64,000 nucleotides of DNA from Pseudomonas fluorescens. GTDB lineage: Bacteria; Pseudomonadota; Gammaproteobacteria; Pseudomonadales; Pseudomonadaceae. The DNA lies in NCBI RefSeq assembly GCF_902498065.1, contig NZ_CABVIR010000008.1:272032-336031 (forward strand), read 5' to 3'. Below the pieces are notes generated by a model. It searched no databases and had not been told where the DNA came from. It saw only the letters and a list, made by a program, of their open reading frames with translations. Positions 33,816 to 42,735 of this stretch are shown here, piece after piece. The position numbers were made by a program, and so were the translations under genes. Positions within the stretch are counted from its first letter, which is position 1. Every line of letters starts with the position of its first letter.

Positions 33816-35144
33816 TCAGCGCAACATGCCGCTGCCGTAACCCTTCAGGTTGGCTTTCTTCATCAGGGATTCGTACTGGTGCGAAACGAGGTGCGATTGT
33901 ACTTGGGACATGAAGTCCATCACAACCACGACGACGATCAGCAACGAGGTCCCGCCAAGGTAGAACGGAACGTTTGCCGCAACCACCAGGAACTGGGGCA
34001 GCAGGCACACGGCCGTCATATATAGAGCACCGAACAGGGTCAAACGAGTCAGAACGCCGTCAATGTAGCGCGCCGACTGCTCACCTGGACGGATGCCCGG
34101 AATAAAGGCACCGGACTTCTTCAGGTTTTCCGCTACGTCTTTCGGATTGAACATCAACGCCGTATAGAAGAAGCAGAAGAAAATAATCCCTGCACTAAAC
34201 AGCAGAATATTCAACGGCTGACCAGGAGCGATCGACTGCGAGATGTCCTGCAACCAGCCCATACCTTCAGACTGACCGAACCAGGTACCCAACGAAGCCG
34301 GAAACAGCAAAATGCTGCTCGCGAAAATAGCCGGAATAACACCGGCCATGTTCACCTTCAGCGGCAAGTGGCTAGTCTGCGCAGCAAACACCTTACGGCC
34401 CTGCTGACGCTTGGCGTAGTGAACAGCAATACGACGCTGGCCACGCTCAATGAACACCACAAAACCGATAATCGCTACTGCCAGCAAACCGATGGCAACC
34501 AGGGCGAAGATGTTGATATCACCCTGACGTGCAGACTCGAAAGACTGCCCGATCGCTCTCGGAAGACCGGCGACGATACCTGCGAAAATCAACATCGAGA
34601 TACCGTTGCCAACACCACGCTCAGTAATCTGCTCACCCAGCCACATCATGAACATCGCACCAGCCACAAAAGTGGATACCGCGACGAAATGGAAGCCAAA
34701 GTCACCAGTGAACGATACGCCCTGCCCTGCCAGACCAATGGACATGCCAATTGCCTGAACGAGAGCGAGGACGACAGTGCCGTAGCGGGTGTACTGGGCA
34801 ATCTTGCGACGCCCAGCTTCACCTTCCTTCTTCAACTGCTCCAGCTGCGGGCTGACGGCTGTCATCAGTTGCATGATGATCGATGCCGAAATGTACGGCA
34901 TGATCCCCAATGCAAAGATGCTCATCCGCTCCAGCGCGCCGCCGGAAAACATGTTGAACAAGCTAAGAATGGTCCCCTCATTCTGTCGAAACAGGTCCGC
35001 GAGTCGGTCCGGGTTGATACCTGGAACCGGGATGTGTGCGCCTATTCGGTAGACGATAATCGCCAGGAACAGAAAACGCAGACGAGCCCAGAGTTCAGAC
35101 ATACCGCCTTTGCCGAGCGCAGAGAGAGCACCTTGCTTAGCCAT
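33816..35144 (-). CDS. secY: Preprotein translocase subunit SecY
   Basis: 442 aa, ten transmembrane helices. The plug and pore region is intact (PGINPDRLADLFRQNEGTIL; MPYISASIIMQLM), as are the cytoplasmic loops that contact the ribosome (RRIAVHYAKRQQGRK; IPGIRPGEQSARYID). With SecE (encoded at 60.6 kb here) and SecG it forms the inner-membrane export channel. The ATG directly abuts the rplO stop, so translation is coupled. Confidence 0.98.
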   Translation of the reverse strand: MAKQGALSALGKGGMSELWARLRFLFLAIIVYRIGAHIPVPGINPDRLADLFRQNEGTILSLFNMFSGGALERMSIFALGIMPYISASIIMQLMTAVSPQLEQLKKEGEAGRRKIAQYTRYGTVVLALVQAIGMSIGLAGQGVSFTGDFGFHFVAVSTFVAGAMFMMWLGEQITERGVGNGISMLIFAGIVAGLPRAIGQSFESARQGDINIFALVAIGLLAVAIIGFVVFIERGQRRIAVHYAKRQQGRKVFAAQTSHLPLKVNMAGVIPAIFASSILLFPASLGTWFGQSEGMGWLQDISQSIAPGQPLNILLFSAGIIFFCFFYTALMFNPKDVAENLKKSGAFIPGIRPGEQSARYIDGVLTRLTLFGALYMTAVCLLPQFLVVAANVPFYLGGTSLLIVVVVVMDFMSQVQSHLVSHQYESLMKKANLKGYGSGMLR

Positions 35145-35582
35145 TTATTCCTCGAACTTGCCGCCAGCTGCTTCGATAGCCGCACGCGCACCTTTGGTGG
35201 CGCCGATTCCCTTTCCGATGGTAACAGCGCGAGTCACTTCGCCGGACAGCATGATTTTCACACGCTGTACGTTGACGTTGATCACGTTGGCATCTTTCAG
35301 GGACTGCACGGTGACGATGTCGCCTTCCACTTTAGCCAGCTCGGACAAACGCACTTCTGCGCGATCCATGGCTTTCAGGGAAACGAAACCGAACTTCGGC
35401 AGGCGACGATGCAGCGGCTGTTGACCGCCTTCAAAGCCTGGAGCAATGGTGCCACCGGAGCGGGAGGACTGACCTTTGTGGCCACGGCCACCGGTCTTGC
35501 CCAAACCACTACCGATACCACGGCCCGGACGATGCTTTTCGCGACGGGAACCCGGCGCTGGACTCAGATCATTGAGTTTCAT
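35145..35582 (-). CDS. rplO: Ribosomal protein L15
   Basis: 145 aa. The N-terminal Gly/Arg-rich extension (RREKHRPGRGIGSGLGKTGG) threads into 23S rRNA; the C-terminal globular domain includes VTRAVTIGKGIGATKGARAA. It lies 3 bp after rpmD and immediately before secY. Confidence 0.98.
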   Translation of the reverse strand: MKLNDLSPAPGSRREKHRPGRGIGSGLGKTGGRGHKGQSSRSGGTIAPGFEGGQQPLHRRLPKFGFVSLKAMDRAEVRLSELAKVEGDIVTVQSLKDANVINVNVQRVKIMLSGEVTRAVTIGKGIGATKGARAAIEAAGGKFEE

Positions 35583-35585
35583 CGA

Positions 35586-35762
35586 TTAACCCTCGACACG
35601 CAGCATGTAGTAAGCCTTGTTGATCATCCCGCGATTCTCGGGAGTATCAAGTACTTCTACAGTGTGACCGATGCGACGCAGACCCAGACCCTTAACGCAC
35701 AGTTTGTGGTTAGGGATGCGGCCGGTCATGCTTTTGATCAGCGTAACTTTAACGGTAGCCAT
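35586..35762 (-). CDS. rpmD: Ribosomal protein L30
   Basis: A 58-aa gene beginning MATVKVTLIKSMTGRIPNHK and ending YYMLRVEG. Length and sequence match bacterial L30, and the place between rpsE and rplO is universal. Two bp separate it from rpsE and three from rplO, so it is translated as part of the same coupled string. Confidence 0.96.
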   Translation of the reverse strand: MATVKVTLIKSMTGRIPNHKLCVKGLGLRRIGHTVEVLDTPENRGMINKAYYMLRVEG

Positions 35763-35764
35763 GA

Positions 35765-36265
35765 TCAGAAGATCTCCTTGACGCTTTTGCCACGCTTGGC
35801 GGCAATGGATTCAGGAGACTGCATAGCTTTCAAACCTTTGAAAGTGGCGTGAACCACGTTTACCGGGTTAGTCGAGCCGTAGCACTTGGCCAGAACGTTC
35901 TGAACGCCAGCAACTTCGAGGACAGCACGCATAGCGCCGCCAGCGATGATACCGGTACCTTCAGAAGCAGGCTGCATGTACACCTTCGAAGCGCCGTGAC
36001 CGGACTTCATTGCGTACTGCAGAGTGGTGCCGTTCAGATCAACTTGGATCATGTTGCGACGAGCAGCTTCCATTGCCTTCTGGATCGCAGCAGGCACTTC
36101 ACGTGACTTGCCACGGCCGAAGCCAACACGCCCTTTACCATCACCAACCACGGTCAACGCGGTGAAAGTGAAGATACGGCCGCCTTTTACGGTTTTGGCT
36201 ACGCGGTTAACTTGAACCAGCTTCTCAATGTAGCCTTCGTCGCGCTTTTGGTCGTTATTTGACAT
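35765..36265 (-). CDS. rpsE: Ribosomal protein S5
   Basis: 166 aa. Double-stranded RNA-binding N-terminal fold (RVAKTVKGGRIFTFTALTVV, the loop where spectinomycin-resistance changes arise; here wild-type in appearance) and a ribosomal S5 C-terminal domain (GAMRAVLEVAGVQNVLAK). It helps decoding accuracy and mRNA unwinding at the entry site. Confidence 0.98.
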   Translation of the reverse strand: MSNNDQKRDEGYIEKLVQVNRVAKTVKGGRIFTFTALTVVGDGKGRVGFGRGKSREVPAAIQKAMEAARRNMIQVDLNGTTLQYAMKSGHGASKVYMQPASEGTGIIAGGAMRAVLEVAGVQNVLAKCYGSTNPVNVVHATFKGLKAMQSPESIAAKRGKSVKEIF

Positions 36266-36268
36266 AAC

Positions 36269-36619
36269 TTAGAACTCCAGCCCAGCTTCACGAGCAGCAT
36301 CAGCCAGCGCCTTGACGCGGCCGTGGTACTTGAAGCCAGAGCGGTCGAAAGCCACCTGCGAGACGCCAGCGGCTTTAGCACGCGTAGCGACCAGCTGGCC
36401 AACCTTAGTGGCCGCGTCGATGTTGCCAGTGGCGCCATCACGCAGTTCTTTATCCAAAGTCGAGGCAGATGCCAGGACTTTGTTGCCGTCGGCCGAAATG
36501 ACCTGGGCGTAGATGTGCTGCGACGAGCGGAACACGCAGAGACGCACGACTTCGAGTTCGTGCATTTTCAGGCGTGCTTTGCGAGCGCGACGCAGTCGAG
36601 TAACTTTTTTGTCGGTCAT
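36269..36619 (-). CDS. rplR: Ribosomal protein L18
   Basis: 116 aa, starting with a basic tail (KVTRLRRARKARLKMHELEV) and ending DAAREAGLEF. It binds 5S rRNA with L5 and L25 in the central protuberance. Three bp before rpsE. Confidence 0.98.
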   Translation of the reverse strand: MTDKKVTRLRRARKARLKMHELEVVRLCVFRSSQHIYAQVISADGNKVLASASTLDKELRDGATGNIDAATKVGQLVATRAKAAGVSQVAFDRSGFKYHGRVKALADAAREAGLEF

Positions 36620-36629
36620 TTGCTATGCC

Positions 36630-37163
36630 CTACTTCTTCTTGGCTTCTTTACGACGGACGACTTCGTCCGCGTAGCGCACACCTTTGCCTTTGTACGGCT
36701 CTGGTGGACGGAAGTCGCGGATCTCGGCGGCCACTTGACCTACCAGCTGCTTATCGATACCCCGAATCAGGATGTCGGTTTGGCTAGGAGTCTCAGCGGT
36801 GATGCCTTCCGGCAGTTCATAATCCACTGGGTGCGAGAAGCCAAGAGCCAGGTTCAGCACTGTGCCTTTTGCTTGCGCTTTGTAACCGACACCGACCAGC
36901 TGGAGCTTACGCTCGAAGCCTTGGCTTACGCCTTGGACCATGTTGTTTACCAACGCACGAGTGGTACCAGCCATTGCGCGAGTTTGTTGATCGCCATTGC
37001 GAGCAGCGAAACGCAGCTCACCAGCTTCTTCAACGATCTCAACGGACGAATGGATGTTCAGTTCGAGAGTACCCTTGGCACCCTTCACCGAAAGCTGTTG
37101 GCCTGCGAATTTGACTTCGACACCGGCTGGCAGCTTAACGGGGTTCTTAGCGACGCGTGACAT
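36630..37163 (-). CDS. rplF: Ribosomal protein L6
   Basis: 177 aa, two repeated L6 folds; the C-terminal signature PEPYKGKGVRYADEVVRRKE is conserved. L6 sits near the GTPase-associated centre of the 50S subunit. Its surface changes can give gentamicin resistance in other species; nothing unusual is seen here. Confidence 0.98.
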   Translation of the reverse strand: MSRVAKNPVKLPAGVEVKFAGQQLSVKGAKGTLELNIHSSVEIVEEAGELRFAARNGDQQTRAMAGTTRALVNNMVQGVSQGFERKLQLVGVGYKAQAKGTVLNLALGFSHPVDYELPEGITAETPSQTDILIRGIDKQLVGQVAAEIRDFRPPEPYKGKGVRYADEVVRRKEAKKK

Positions 37164-37175
37164 GCTTATCCCCCC

Positions 37176-37568
37176 TTAGAACACAGTGCAAAGAACTTCG
37201 CCGCCGACACCGGCAGCGCGCGCAGCACGATCCGTCATCACACCTTTGTTGGTGGAGACGATAGACACACCGAGACCGCCACGAACTTTTGGCAGATCAT
37301 CGACGGACTTGTACTGACGCAGGCCTGGACGGCTAACGCGCTTCACTTCCTCGATGACCGGACGGCCTTCGAAGTACTTCAGCTCGATGGACAGCAGTGG
37401 TTTGATTTCGCTGCTGATCTGATAACCCGCAATGTAACCTTCGTCCTTCAGGACTTTGGCAACAGCTACCTTCAAAGTAGAAGATGGCATGCTTACGACG
37501 GACTTTTCAGCCATCTGGGCATTACGGATTCGAGTTAGCATGTCCGCTAACGGGTCCTGCATACTCAT
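37176..37568 (-). CDS. rpsH: Ribosomal protein S8
   Basis: 130 aa, starting MSMQDPLADMLTRIRNAQMA and ending GVGGEVLCTVF. S8 binds the central domain of 16S rRNA and in E. coli represses the spc operon by binding mRNA near rplE. Here its gene is separated from rpsN by a 209-bp gap holding a hairpin and a promoter, so rpsH onward can be transcribed independently. Confidence 0.98.
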   Translation of the reverse strand: MSMQDPLADMLTRIRNAQMAEKSVVSMPSSTLKVAVAKVLKDEGYIAGYQISSEIKPLLSIELKYFEGRPVIEEVKRVSRPGLRQYKSVDDLPKVRGGLGVSIVSTNKGVMTDRAARAAGVGGEVLCTVF

Positions 37569-37666
37569 GGGCTAGACGCTCCTAATACAAAAAAATTAGC
37601 CTTGCGGCTACTACTTGTCGCCGAGCACATCCATGCGATAAAAGCACGGGCTCAGGCGAGCCGGGT

Positions 37667-37695
37667 ATTCTAGACACACCCCACAAATGAATCAA
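37667..37695 (-). promoter_or_regulatory. Internal spc-operon promoter upstream of rpsH
   Basis: Minus strand: TTGATT (37695-37690), 17-bp spacer, TAGAAT (37672-37667), followed by GC-rich ACCCGGCTCGCC. Its -35 box lies in the 3' arm of the 13-bp-stem hairpin at 37688-37717. About 95 bases of leader would precede rpsH. Confidence 0.65.
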
Positions 37696-37717
37696 GCCCC
37701 AAAAGGGGCTTGATTCA
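37688..37717. terminator. Strong hairpin in the rpsN-rpsH gap
   Basis: TGAATCAAGCCCC / GGGGCTTGATTCA is a 13-bp perfect stem with a 4-nt loop. On the minus (transcribed) strand it is followed only by TTTGTGG, so it may attenuate rather than fully stop transcription, or serve as an RNase processing or protein-binding site. Confidence 0.7.
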
Positions 37718-37777
37718 AGTTCAAGGTCACCGGTGGTCAGGATCTTGCGATCCCGAACACCGAGACTTTGACAGTGC

Positions 37778-38083
37778 TTACCAGCTGGCTTTAACCAGAC
37801 CAGGTACGTCACCACGCATTGCAGCTTCACGCAGCTTGTTACGGCCGAGGCCGAACTTGCGGTAAACGCCGTGTGGACGACCGGTCAGGCGGCAGCGGTT
37901 ACGCATGCGCGAAGCGCTTGCGTCACGTGGCTGCTTCTGCAGAGCTACTGTAGCTTCCCAACGCGCTTCTGGACTTGCGTTCAGATCAACGATGATAGCT
38001 TTCAGTGCTGCACGCTTTTTGGCGTACTTGGCAACCGTGAGCTGACGCTTCAGCTCGCGGTTTTTCATGCTCATCTTGGCCAT
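37778..38083 (-). CDS. rpsN: Ribosomal protein S14 (long, zinc-free type)
   Basis: 101 aa. It ends DVPGLVKASW and lacks the CxxC pairs of the short zinc-binding form (RMRNRCRLTGRPHGVYRKFG has a single Cys), so it is the C- type. The ATG at 38083 begins MAKMSMKNREL with GGAG 9 bases upstream; the longer open frame is not used because it would overlap rplE. Confidence 0.97.
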   Translation of the reverse strand: MAKMSMKNRELKRQLTVAKYAKKRAALKAIIVDLNASPEARWEATVALQKQPRDASASRMRNRCRLTGRPHGVYRKFGLGRNKLREAAMRGDVPGLVKASW

Positions 38084-38096
38084 TTTCCTACTCCAA

Positions 38097-38636
38097 TCAG
38101 TTGCGGAACGGGAATTTGAAAGCACGCAACAGGGCGCGACCTTCATCATCGTTCTTGGCAGTGGTGGTCAGGGTAATGTCCAGACCGCGGAGAGCATCGA
38201 TCTTGTCGTAGTCGATTTCCGGGAAGATGATCTGCTCTTTAACGCCCATGCTGTAGTTACCACGACCATCGAAGGACTTGGCATTCAGGCCGCGGAAGTC
38301 GCGAACCCGAGGCAGGGAGATCGACAGCAGACGATCCAGGAATTCATACATACGCTCACGGCGCAGGGTCACTTTGACGCCGATCGGCCAACCTTCACGG
38401 ACTTTAAAGCCAGCGATGGATTTCCGAGCGTAGGTCACAACGACTTTCTGGCCGGTGATCTTTTCCAGGTCAGCAACAGCGTGTTCGATGACTTTTTTGT
38501 CACCGACCGCTTCGCCCAGACCCATGTTCAGGGTGATTTTGGTAACGCGTGGAACTTCCATCACGTTCGAAAGCTTAAGTTCTTCCTTAAGCTTCGGTGC
38601 GATTTCCTTCCAGTAAATCTCTTTTAGTCGTGCCAT
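38097..38636 (-). CDS. rplE: Ribosomal protein L5
   Basis: 179 aa, starting ARLKEIYWKEIAPKLKEEL; KSIAGFKVREGWPIGVKVTL is the conserved 5S-RNA-binding region. It contacts the P-site tRNA and helps place 5S rRNA. It lies 13 bp before rpsN. Confidence 0.98.
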   Translation of the reverse strand: MARLKEIYWKEIAPKLKEELKLSNVMEVPRVTKITLNMGLGEAVGDKKVIEHAVADLEKITGQKVVVTYARKSIAGFKVREGWPIGVKVTLRRERMYEFLDRLLSISLPRVRDFRGLNAKSFDGRGNYSMGVKEQIIFPEIDYDKIDALRGLDITLTTTAKNDDEGRALLRAFKFPFRN

Positions 38637-38656
38637 GGTCTTCTACCTAGCAGTGT

Positions 38657-38971
38657 TCAAGCATCAACCGCTTTTTGGGTCGACTTGAAGACACGAATTT
38701 TCTTGCCGTCTTCTACTTTGAAACCAACGCGGTCAGCCTTGTTGGTTTCGCCGTTGAAAATGGCGACGTTAGAAGCGTCCAGTGGAGCTTCTTTTTCGAC
38801 GATACCGCCTTGTACGCCCGACATCGGGTTAGGCTTGGTATGACGCTTAACCAGGTTCAGACCGCCAATAACCAGACGGTTGTTAGCGAGAACCTTAAGC
38901 ACCTTACCGCGCTTACCTTTGTCTTTGCCGGCGATCACGATGATCTCGTCGTCACGACGAATCTTTTGCAT
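38657..38971 (-). CDS. rplX: Ribosomal protein L24
   Basis: 104 aa with an N-terminal KOW motif (IVIAGKDKGKRGKVLKVL). One of the two assembly initiators of the 50S subunit. Eleven bp after rplN. Confidence 0.98.
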   Translation of the reverse strand: MQKIRRDDEIIVIAGKDKGKRGKVLKVLANNRLVIGGLNLVKRHTKPNPMSGVQGGIVEKEAPLDASNVAIFNGETNKADRVGFKVEDGKKIRVFKSTQKAVDA

Positions 38972-38982
38972 GTCGGATCTCC

Positions 38983-39351
38983 TTACAGCACTTCTGGGGC
39001 GAGCGAGACGATCTTCATGAACTTCTCAGTACGAAGTTCACGGGTCACTGGCCCAAAGATACGGGTGCCGATCGGCTCTTGCTTGTTGTTCAGAAGAACA
39101 GCAGCGTTGCCATCAAAGCGGATAATGGAGCCATCAGCACGACGTACGCCGTGACGAGTGCGGACTACAACAGCAGTCATCACTTGGCCTTTTTTCACTT
39201 TACCGCGAGGAATTGCTTCCTTCACGGTAACTTTGATGATGTCACCGATACCAGCGTAACGACGATGGGAGCCACCCAGCACCTTGATGCACATAACGCG
39301 GCGAGCGCCGCTGTTATCGGCCACATCGAGCATGGATTGAGTCTGAATCAT
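38983..39351 (-). CDS. rplN: Ribosomal protein L14
   Basis: 122 aa, starting MIQTQSMLDVADNSGARRVM and ending MKIVSLAPEVL. It forms part of the intersubunit bridge and the binding site of the silencing factor RsfS. It opens the spc operon, though no separate promoter is obvious in the 23-bp gap after rpsQ. Confidence 0.98.
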   Translation of the reverse strand: MIQTQSMLDVADNSGARRVMCIKVLGGSHRRYAGIGDIIKVTVKEAIPRGKVKKGQVMTAVVVRTRHGVRRADGSIIRFDGNAAVLLNNKQEPIGTRIFGPVTRELRTEKFMKIVSLAPEVL

Positions 39352-39374
39352 ATAATTTCTCCGACCCCTAGTCC

Positions 39375-39641
39375 TTAGACTTCCACAGCGCGTTCGAGAA
39401 CATCAACCAGCGCCCAAGACTTGGTCTTGGCCAGCGGACGAGTTTCACGAATAGTGACTTTATCGCCGATGTGGCACTGATTGGTTTCGTCGTGCGCGTG
39501 CAGCTTAGTCGAACGCTTAACGTATTTACCGTAGATCGGGTGCTTTACGCGACGCTCGATCAGAACGGTGATGGTCTTGTCCATTTTGTCGCTGACAACA
39601 CGGCCAGTCAGCGTACGGACGGTTTTTTCGGCTTCAGCCAT
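39375..39641 (-). CDS. rpsQ: Ribosomal protein S17
   Basis: 88 aa, an OB-fold 16S-binding protein (RTLTGRVVSDKMDKTITVLI; IRETRPLAKTKSW). It is the last gene of the S10 operon, 2 bp after rpmC. Confidence 0.98.
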   Translation of the reverse strand: MAEAEKTVRTLTGRVVSDKMDKTITVLIERRVKHPIYGKYVKRSTKLHAHDETNQCHIGDKVTIRETRPLAKTKSWALVDVLERAVEV

Positions 39642-39643
39642 GA

Positions 39644-39835
39644 TTACTTACCTGCCTGCTGTTTGAGCACAGTCTTCACGCGAGCGATGTCACGCTTAAC
39701 TTGCCGGAGCAGGTGAGACTGCCCCAACTGGCCAGTTGCTTTCTGCATGCGCAGATTGAACTGGTCGCGCAGCAGGCCGAGCAGTTGCTCGTTAAGCTGC
39801 GGCGCGTCTTTTTCACGAAGTTCGTTCGCTTTCAT
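39644..39835 (-). CDS. rpmC: Ribosomal protein L29
   Basis: 63 aa, MKANELREKDAPQLNEQLLG, two-helix protein at the tunnel exit. The ATG at 39835 overlaps the rplP stop by one base (TGATG), which decides the start over a GTG three bases upstream and implies reinitiation coupling. Confidence 0.97.
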   Translation of the reverse strand: MKANELREKDAPQLNEQLLGLLRDQFNLRMQKATGQLGQSHLLRQVKRDIARVKTVLKQQAGK

Positions 39836-40248
39836 CACATCACCGTCCGTTTAACAAAAGCGGTGGCGAGCGGCAGCTTTGCAGCAGCCAGGGCAAAAGC
39901 CTCACGCGCCAGCTCTTCAGAAACGCCCTCGATTTCATACAGGACTTTGCCTGGCTGAATCTGGGCAACCCAGTACTCCACACTACCCTTACCTTTACCC
40001 ATCCGAACTTCGAGGGGCTTTTTGGAAATAGGCTTGTCCGGGAATACACGGATCCAGATCTTGCCGCCACGTTTAACGTGACGGGTCAGAGCACGACGCG
40101 CTGACTCGATCTGACGAGCGGTGAGACGACCACGAGCTACAGACTTCAGCGCGAACTCGCCGAAGCTGACTTTGCTACCGCGCTGAGCCAGACCACGGTT
40201 GTGGCCTGTCATCTGCTTGCGGAACTTCGTACGCTTTGGTTGCAACAT
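39835..40248 (-). CDS. rplP: Ribosomal protein L16
   Basis: 137 aa, starting MLQPKRTKFRKQMTGHNRGL; Arg in GRLTARQIESARRALTRHVK is the site hydroxylated by YcfD (RoxA) in E. coli (Arg81). L16 lies near the A site and peptidyl-transferase centre. The stop overlaps rpmC. Confidence 0.97.
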   Translation of the reverse strand: MLQPKRTKFRKQMTGHNRGLAQRGSKVSFGEFALKSVARGRLTARQIESARRALTRHVKRGGKIWIRVFPDKPISKKPLEVRMGKGKGSVEYWVAQIQPGKVLYEIEGVSEELAREAFALAAAKLPLATAFVKRTVM

Positions 40249-40260
40249 TTGGCGTACCCC

Positions 40261-40947
40261 TTACTTAGCAGCTTTTTTACGAGGCGCTGGTGCTTGTGGT
40301 TTCAGTTCTTCTTGGCGACCACCAATTACTTCGCCTTTGAAGATCCAAACCTTTACACCGATCACACCGTAAGTGGTGTGAGCTTCGTAGTTGGCATAGT
40401 CGATGTCGGCACGCAGGGTGTGCAGTGGCACACGACCTTCGCGATACCATTCAGTACGTGCGATTTCAGCACCGCCGAGACGACCGCTCACTTGGATTTT
40501 GATGCCTTTGGCACCAATGCGCATGGCGTTCTGTACAGCGCGCTTCATAGCGCGACGGAACATTACACGACGCTCCAGCTGCTGAGCTACGCTCTGCGCA
40601 ACCAACATACCGTCGAGCTCCGGCTTGCGGATTTCTTCGATATTGATGTGCACAGGCACACCCATTTGTTTGGTCAGGTCCTGACGCAGTTTCTCAACAT
40701 CTTCACCTTTCTTCCCGATAACGATACCTGGACGAGCGGTGTGGATGGTGATACGTGCAGTTTGGGCCGGACGATGGATATCGATACGGCTTACGGACGC
40801 GCTTTTTAGTTTGTCTTGGAGATACTCACGCACCTTCAGATCAGCGAACAAATAGTCCGCATAAGTCCGACCGTCTGCGTACCAGACGGAGGTGTGCTCC
40901 TTGACGATTCCCAGGCGAATGCCAATGGGATGTACTTTCTGACCCAT
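40261..40947 (-). CDS. rpsC: Ribosomal protein S3
   Basis: 228 aa. N-terminal KH domain ([20 protein letters not shown]) and a C-terminal domain with basic tail ending RKKAAK; S3 helps form the mRNA entry helicase. The ATG at 40947 ([13 protein letters not shown]) is universal for the family; the open frame further upstream overlaps rplV and is not used. Confidence 0.98.
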
Positions 40948-40960
40948 CTCTTCGACTCCG

Positions 40961-41293
40961 TTACTTGTCAGCAACCTTGACAGTGATATGGCAAGACCGC
41001 TTGACGATGCGATCAGCACGGCCTTTGGCACGTGGCATGATTCGCTTCAGCGAACGCCCTTCGTTGACGAAAACGGTGCTGACCTTAAGGTCATCAACGT
41101 CTGCGCCTTCGTTATGCTCGGCGTTGGCTACGGCCGACTCCAGCACTTTCTTCATGATCTCGGCGGCTTTCTTACTGCTGAAAGCCAACAAGTTGAGCGC
41201 TTCGCCCACCTTCTTCCCGCGGATCTGGTCGGCGACCAAGCGGGCTTTCTGGGCGGAGATTCGAGCGCCCGACAACTTAGCGGCTACTTCCAT
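40961..41293 (-). CDS. rplV: Ribosomal protein L22
   Basis: 110 aa. The beta-hairpin that lines the exit tunnel ([20 protein letters not shown]) is of the macrolide-sensitive wild-type length. It lies 13 bp before rpsC. Confidence 0.98.
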
Positions 41294-41304
41294 TTCCTAA
41301 CCCC

Positions 41305-41580
41305 TTAACGCTTGGCTTTCTTGTCAGCCACGTGCCCACGATATGTGCGGGTACCGGCGAACTCGCCCAGTTTGTGGCCGACCATGTCTTCGTTCACGAG
41401 AACTGGCACATGTTGACGACCGTTGTGTACTGCGATGGTCAGACCGACCATTTGTGGCAGGATCATCGAACGGCGCGACCAGGTTTTAACTGGTTTGCGA
41501 TCGTTCTTTTCCGCCGCCACTTCGATCTTCTTCAGTAGGTGAAGATCGATAAAAGGACCTTTTTTCAGAGAACGTGGCAC
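41305..41580 (-). CDS. rpsS: Ribosomal protein S19
   Basis: 91 aa, starting MPRSLKKGPFIDLHLLKKIE; VNEDMVGHKLGEFAGTRTYR is the conserved head-domain segment that works with S13. Confidence 0.98.
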   Translation of the reverse strand: MPRSLKKGPFIDLHLLKKIEVAAEKNDRKPVKTWSRRSMILPQMVGLTIAVHNGRQHVPVLVNEDMVGHKLGEFAGTRTYRGHVADKKAKR

Positions 41581-41596
41581 TGTCGTATCCCTCTAT

Positions 41597-42421
41597 TTAC
41601 TTGCGACGACGGACGATCATTTTGTCGGTACGCTTATTACCACGAGTCTTCGCGCCCTTAGTCGGGAAGCCCCATGGCGATACCGGATGACGACCACCAG
41701 AGGTACGACCTTCACCACCACCATGTGGGTGGTCAACCGGGTTCATGGCAACACCACGAACGGTTGGGCGAACGCCACGCCAGCGTTTGGCACCAGCTTT
41801 ACCCAGCGAACGCAGGCTGTGCTCGGAGTTCGAGACTTCACCCAGGGTCGCGCGGCATTCAGCCAGCACTTTACGCATCTCACCAGAACGCAGACGCAGG
41901 GTCACGTAGACACCTTCACGAGCGATCAGCTGAGCCGAAGCACCAGCGGAACGAGCGATTTGCGCGCCTTTACCTGGCTTCAATTCGATGCCGTGTACGG
42001 TGCTACCAACTGGAATGTTACGCAGTTGCAGAGCGTTGCCCGGCTTGATCGGCGCCAAAGCACCTGCGATCAGCTGGTCGCCAGCGCTAACGCCTTTAGG
42101 GGCGATGATGTAGCGACGCTCGCCATCTGCGTACAGCAGCAGAGCGATGTGAGCAGTACGGTTTGGATCGTATTCGATACGCTCGACAGTGGCAGCGATG
42201 CCATCTTTGTCGTTACGACGGAAATCGACCAGACGATAATGCTGCTTATGGCCACCACCGATGTGACGAGTGGTAATACGACCATTGTTGTTACGACCAC
42301 CAGTCTTCGATTTTTTCTCGAGCAGCGGTGCGTGAGGAGCGCCTTTATGCAGCTCCTGGTTGACCACCTTGACCACAAAACGGCGGCCAGGGGAAGTCGG
42401 TTTGCATTTAACGATTGCCAT
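41597..42421 (-). CDS. rplB: Ribosomal protein L2
   Basis: 274 aa. The peptidyl-transferase-associated His is in RGVAMNPVDHPHGGGEGRTS. L2 is needed for subunit joining. The basic C-terminus ends DKMIVRRRK. 14 bp after rplW. Confidence 0.98.
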   Translation of the reverse strand: MAIVKCKPTSPGRRFVVKVVNQELHKGAPHAPLLEKKSKTGGRNNNGRITTRHIGGGHKQHYRLVDFRRNDKDGIAATVERIEYDPNRTAHIALLLYADGERRYIIAPKGVSAGDQLIAGALAPIKPGNALQLRNIPVGSTVHGIELKPGKGAQIARSAGASAQLIAREGVYVTLRLRSGEMRKVLAECRATLGEVSNSEHSLRSLGKAGAKRWRGVRPTVRGVAMNPVDHPHGGGEGRTSGGRHPVSPWGFPTKGAKTRGNKRTDKMIVRRRK

Positions 42422-42435
42422 GATGCACCCCTTCC

Positions 42436-42735
42436 TTACTCAGCACTGCTGCTGAAATCGAGATCTTGGCCTGGCTGAAGGGAGATAACTGCCTTCTTCC
42501 AGTCATTACGCTTGCCCAGACCGCGAGCGGTGCGCTTGCTCTTACCCAGAACATTCAGGGTAGTAACACGCTCAACTTTCACGCTGAACAGGCTTTCGAC
42601 GGCCTTCTTGATTTCCAGCTTGGTTGCGTCAGTTGCAACCTTGAAAACGAACTGGCCTTTCTTGTCAGCCAGAACCGTAGCCTTCTCGGAAACGTGCGGG
42701 CCAAGCAGAACTTTAAATACGCGTTCCTGGTTCAT
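42436..42735 (-). CDS. rplW: Ribosomal protein L23
   Basis: 99 aa, starting [20 protein letters not shown]. It lies at the tunnel exit and docks trigger factor and SRP through an exposed Glu. Its ATG overlaps the rplD stop (ATGA), coupling translation. Confidence 0.98.
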
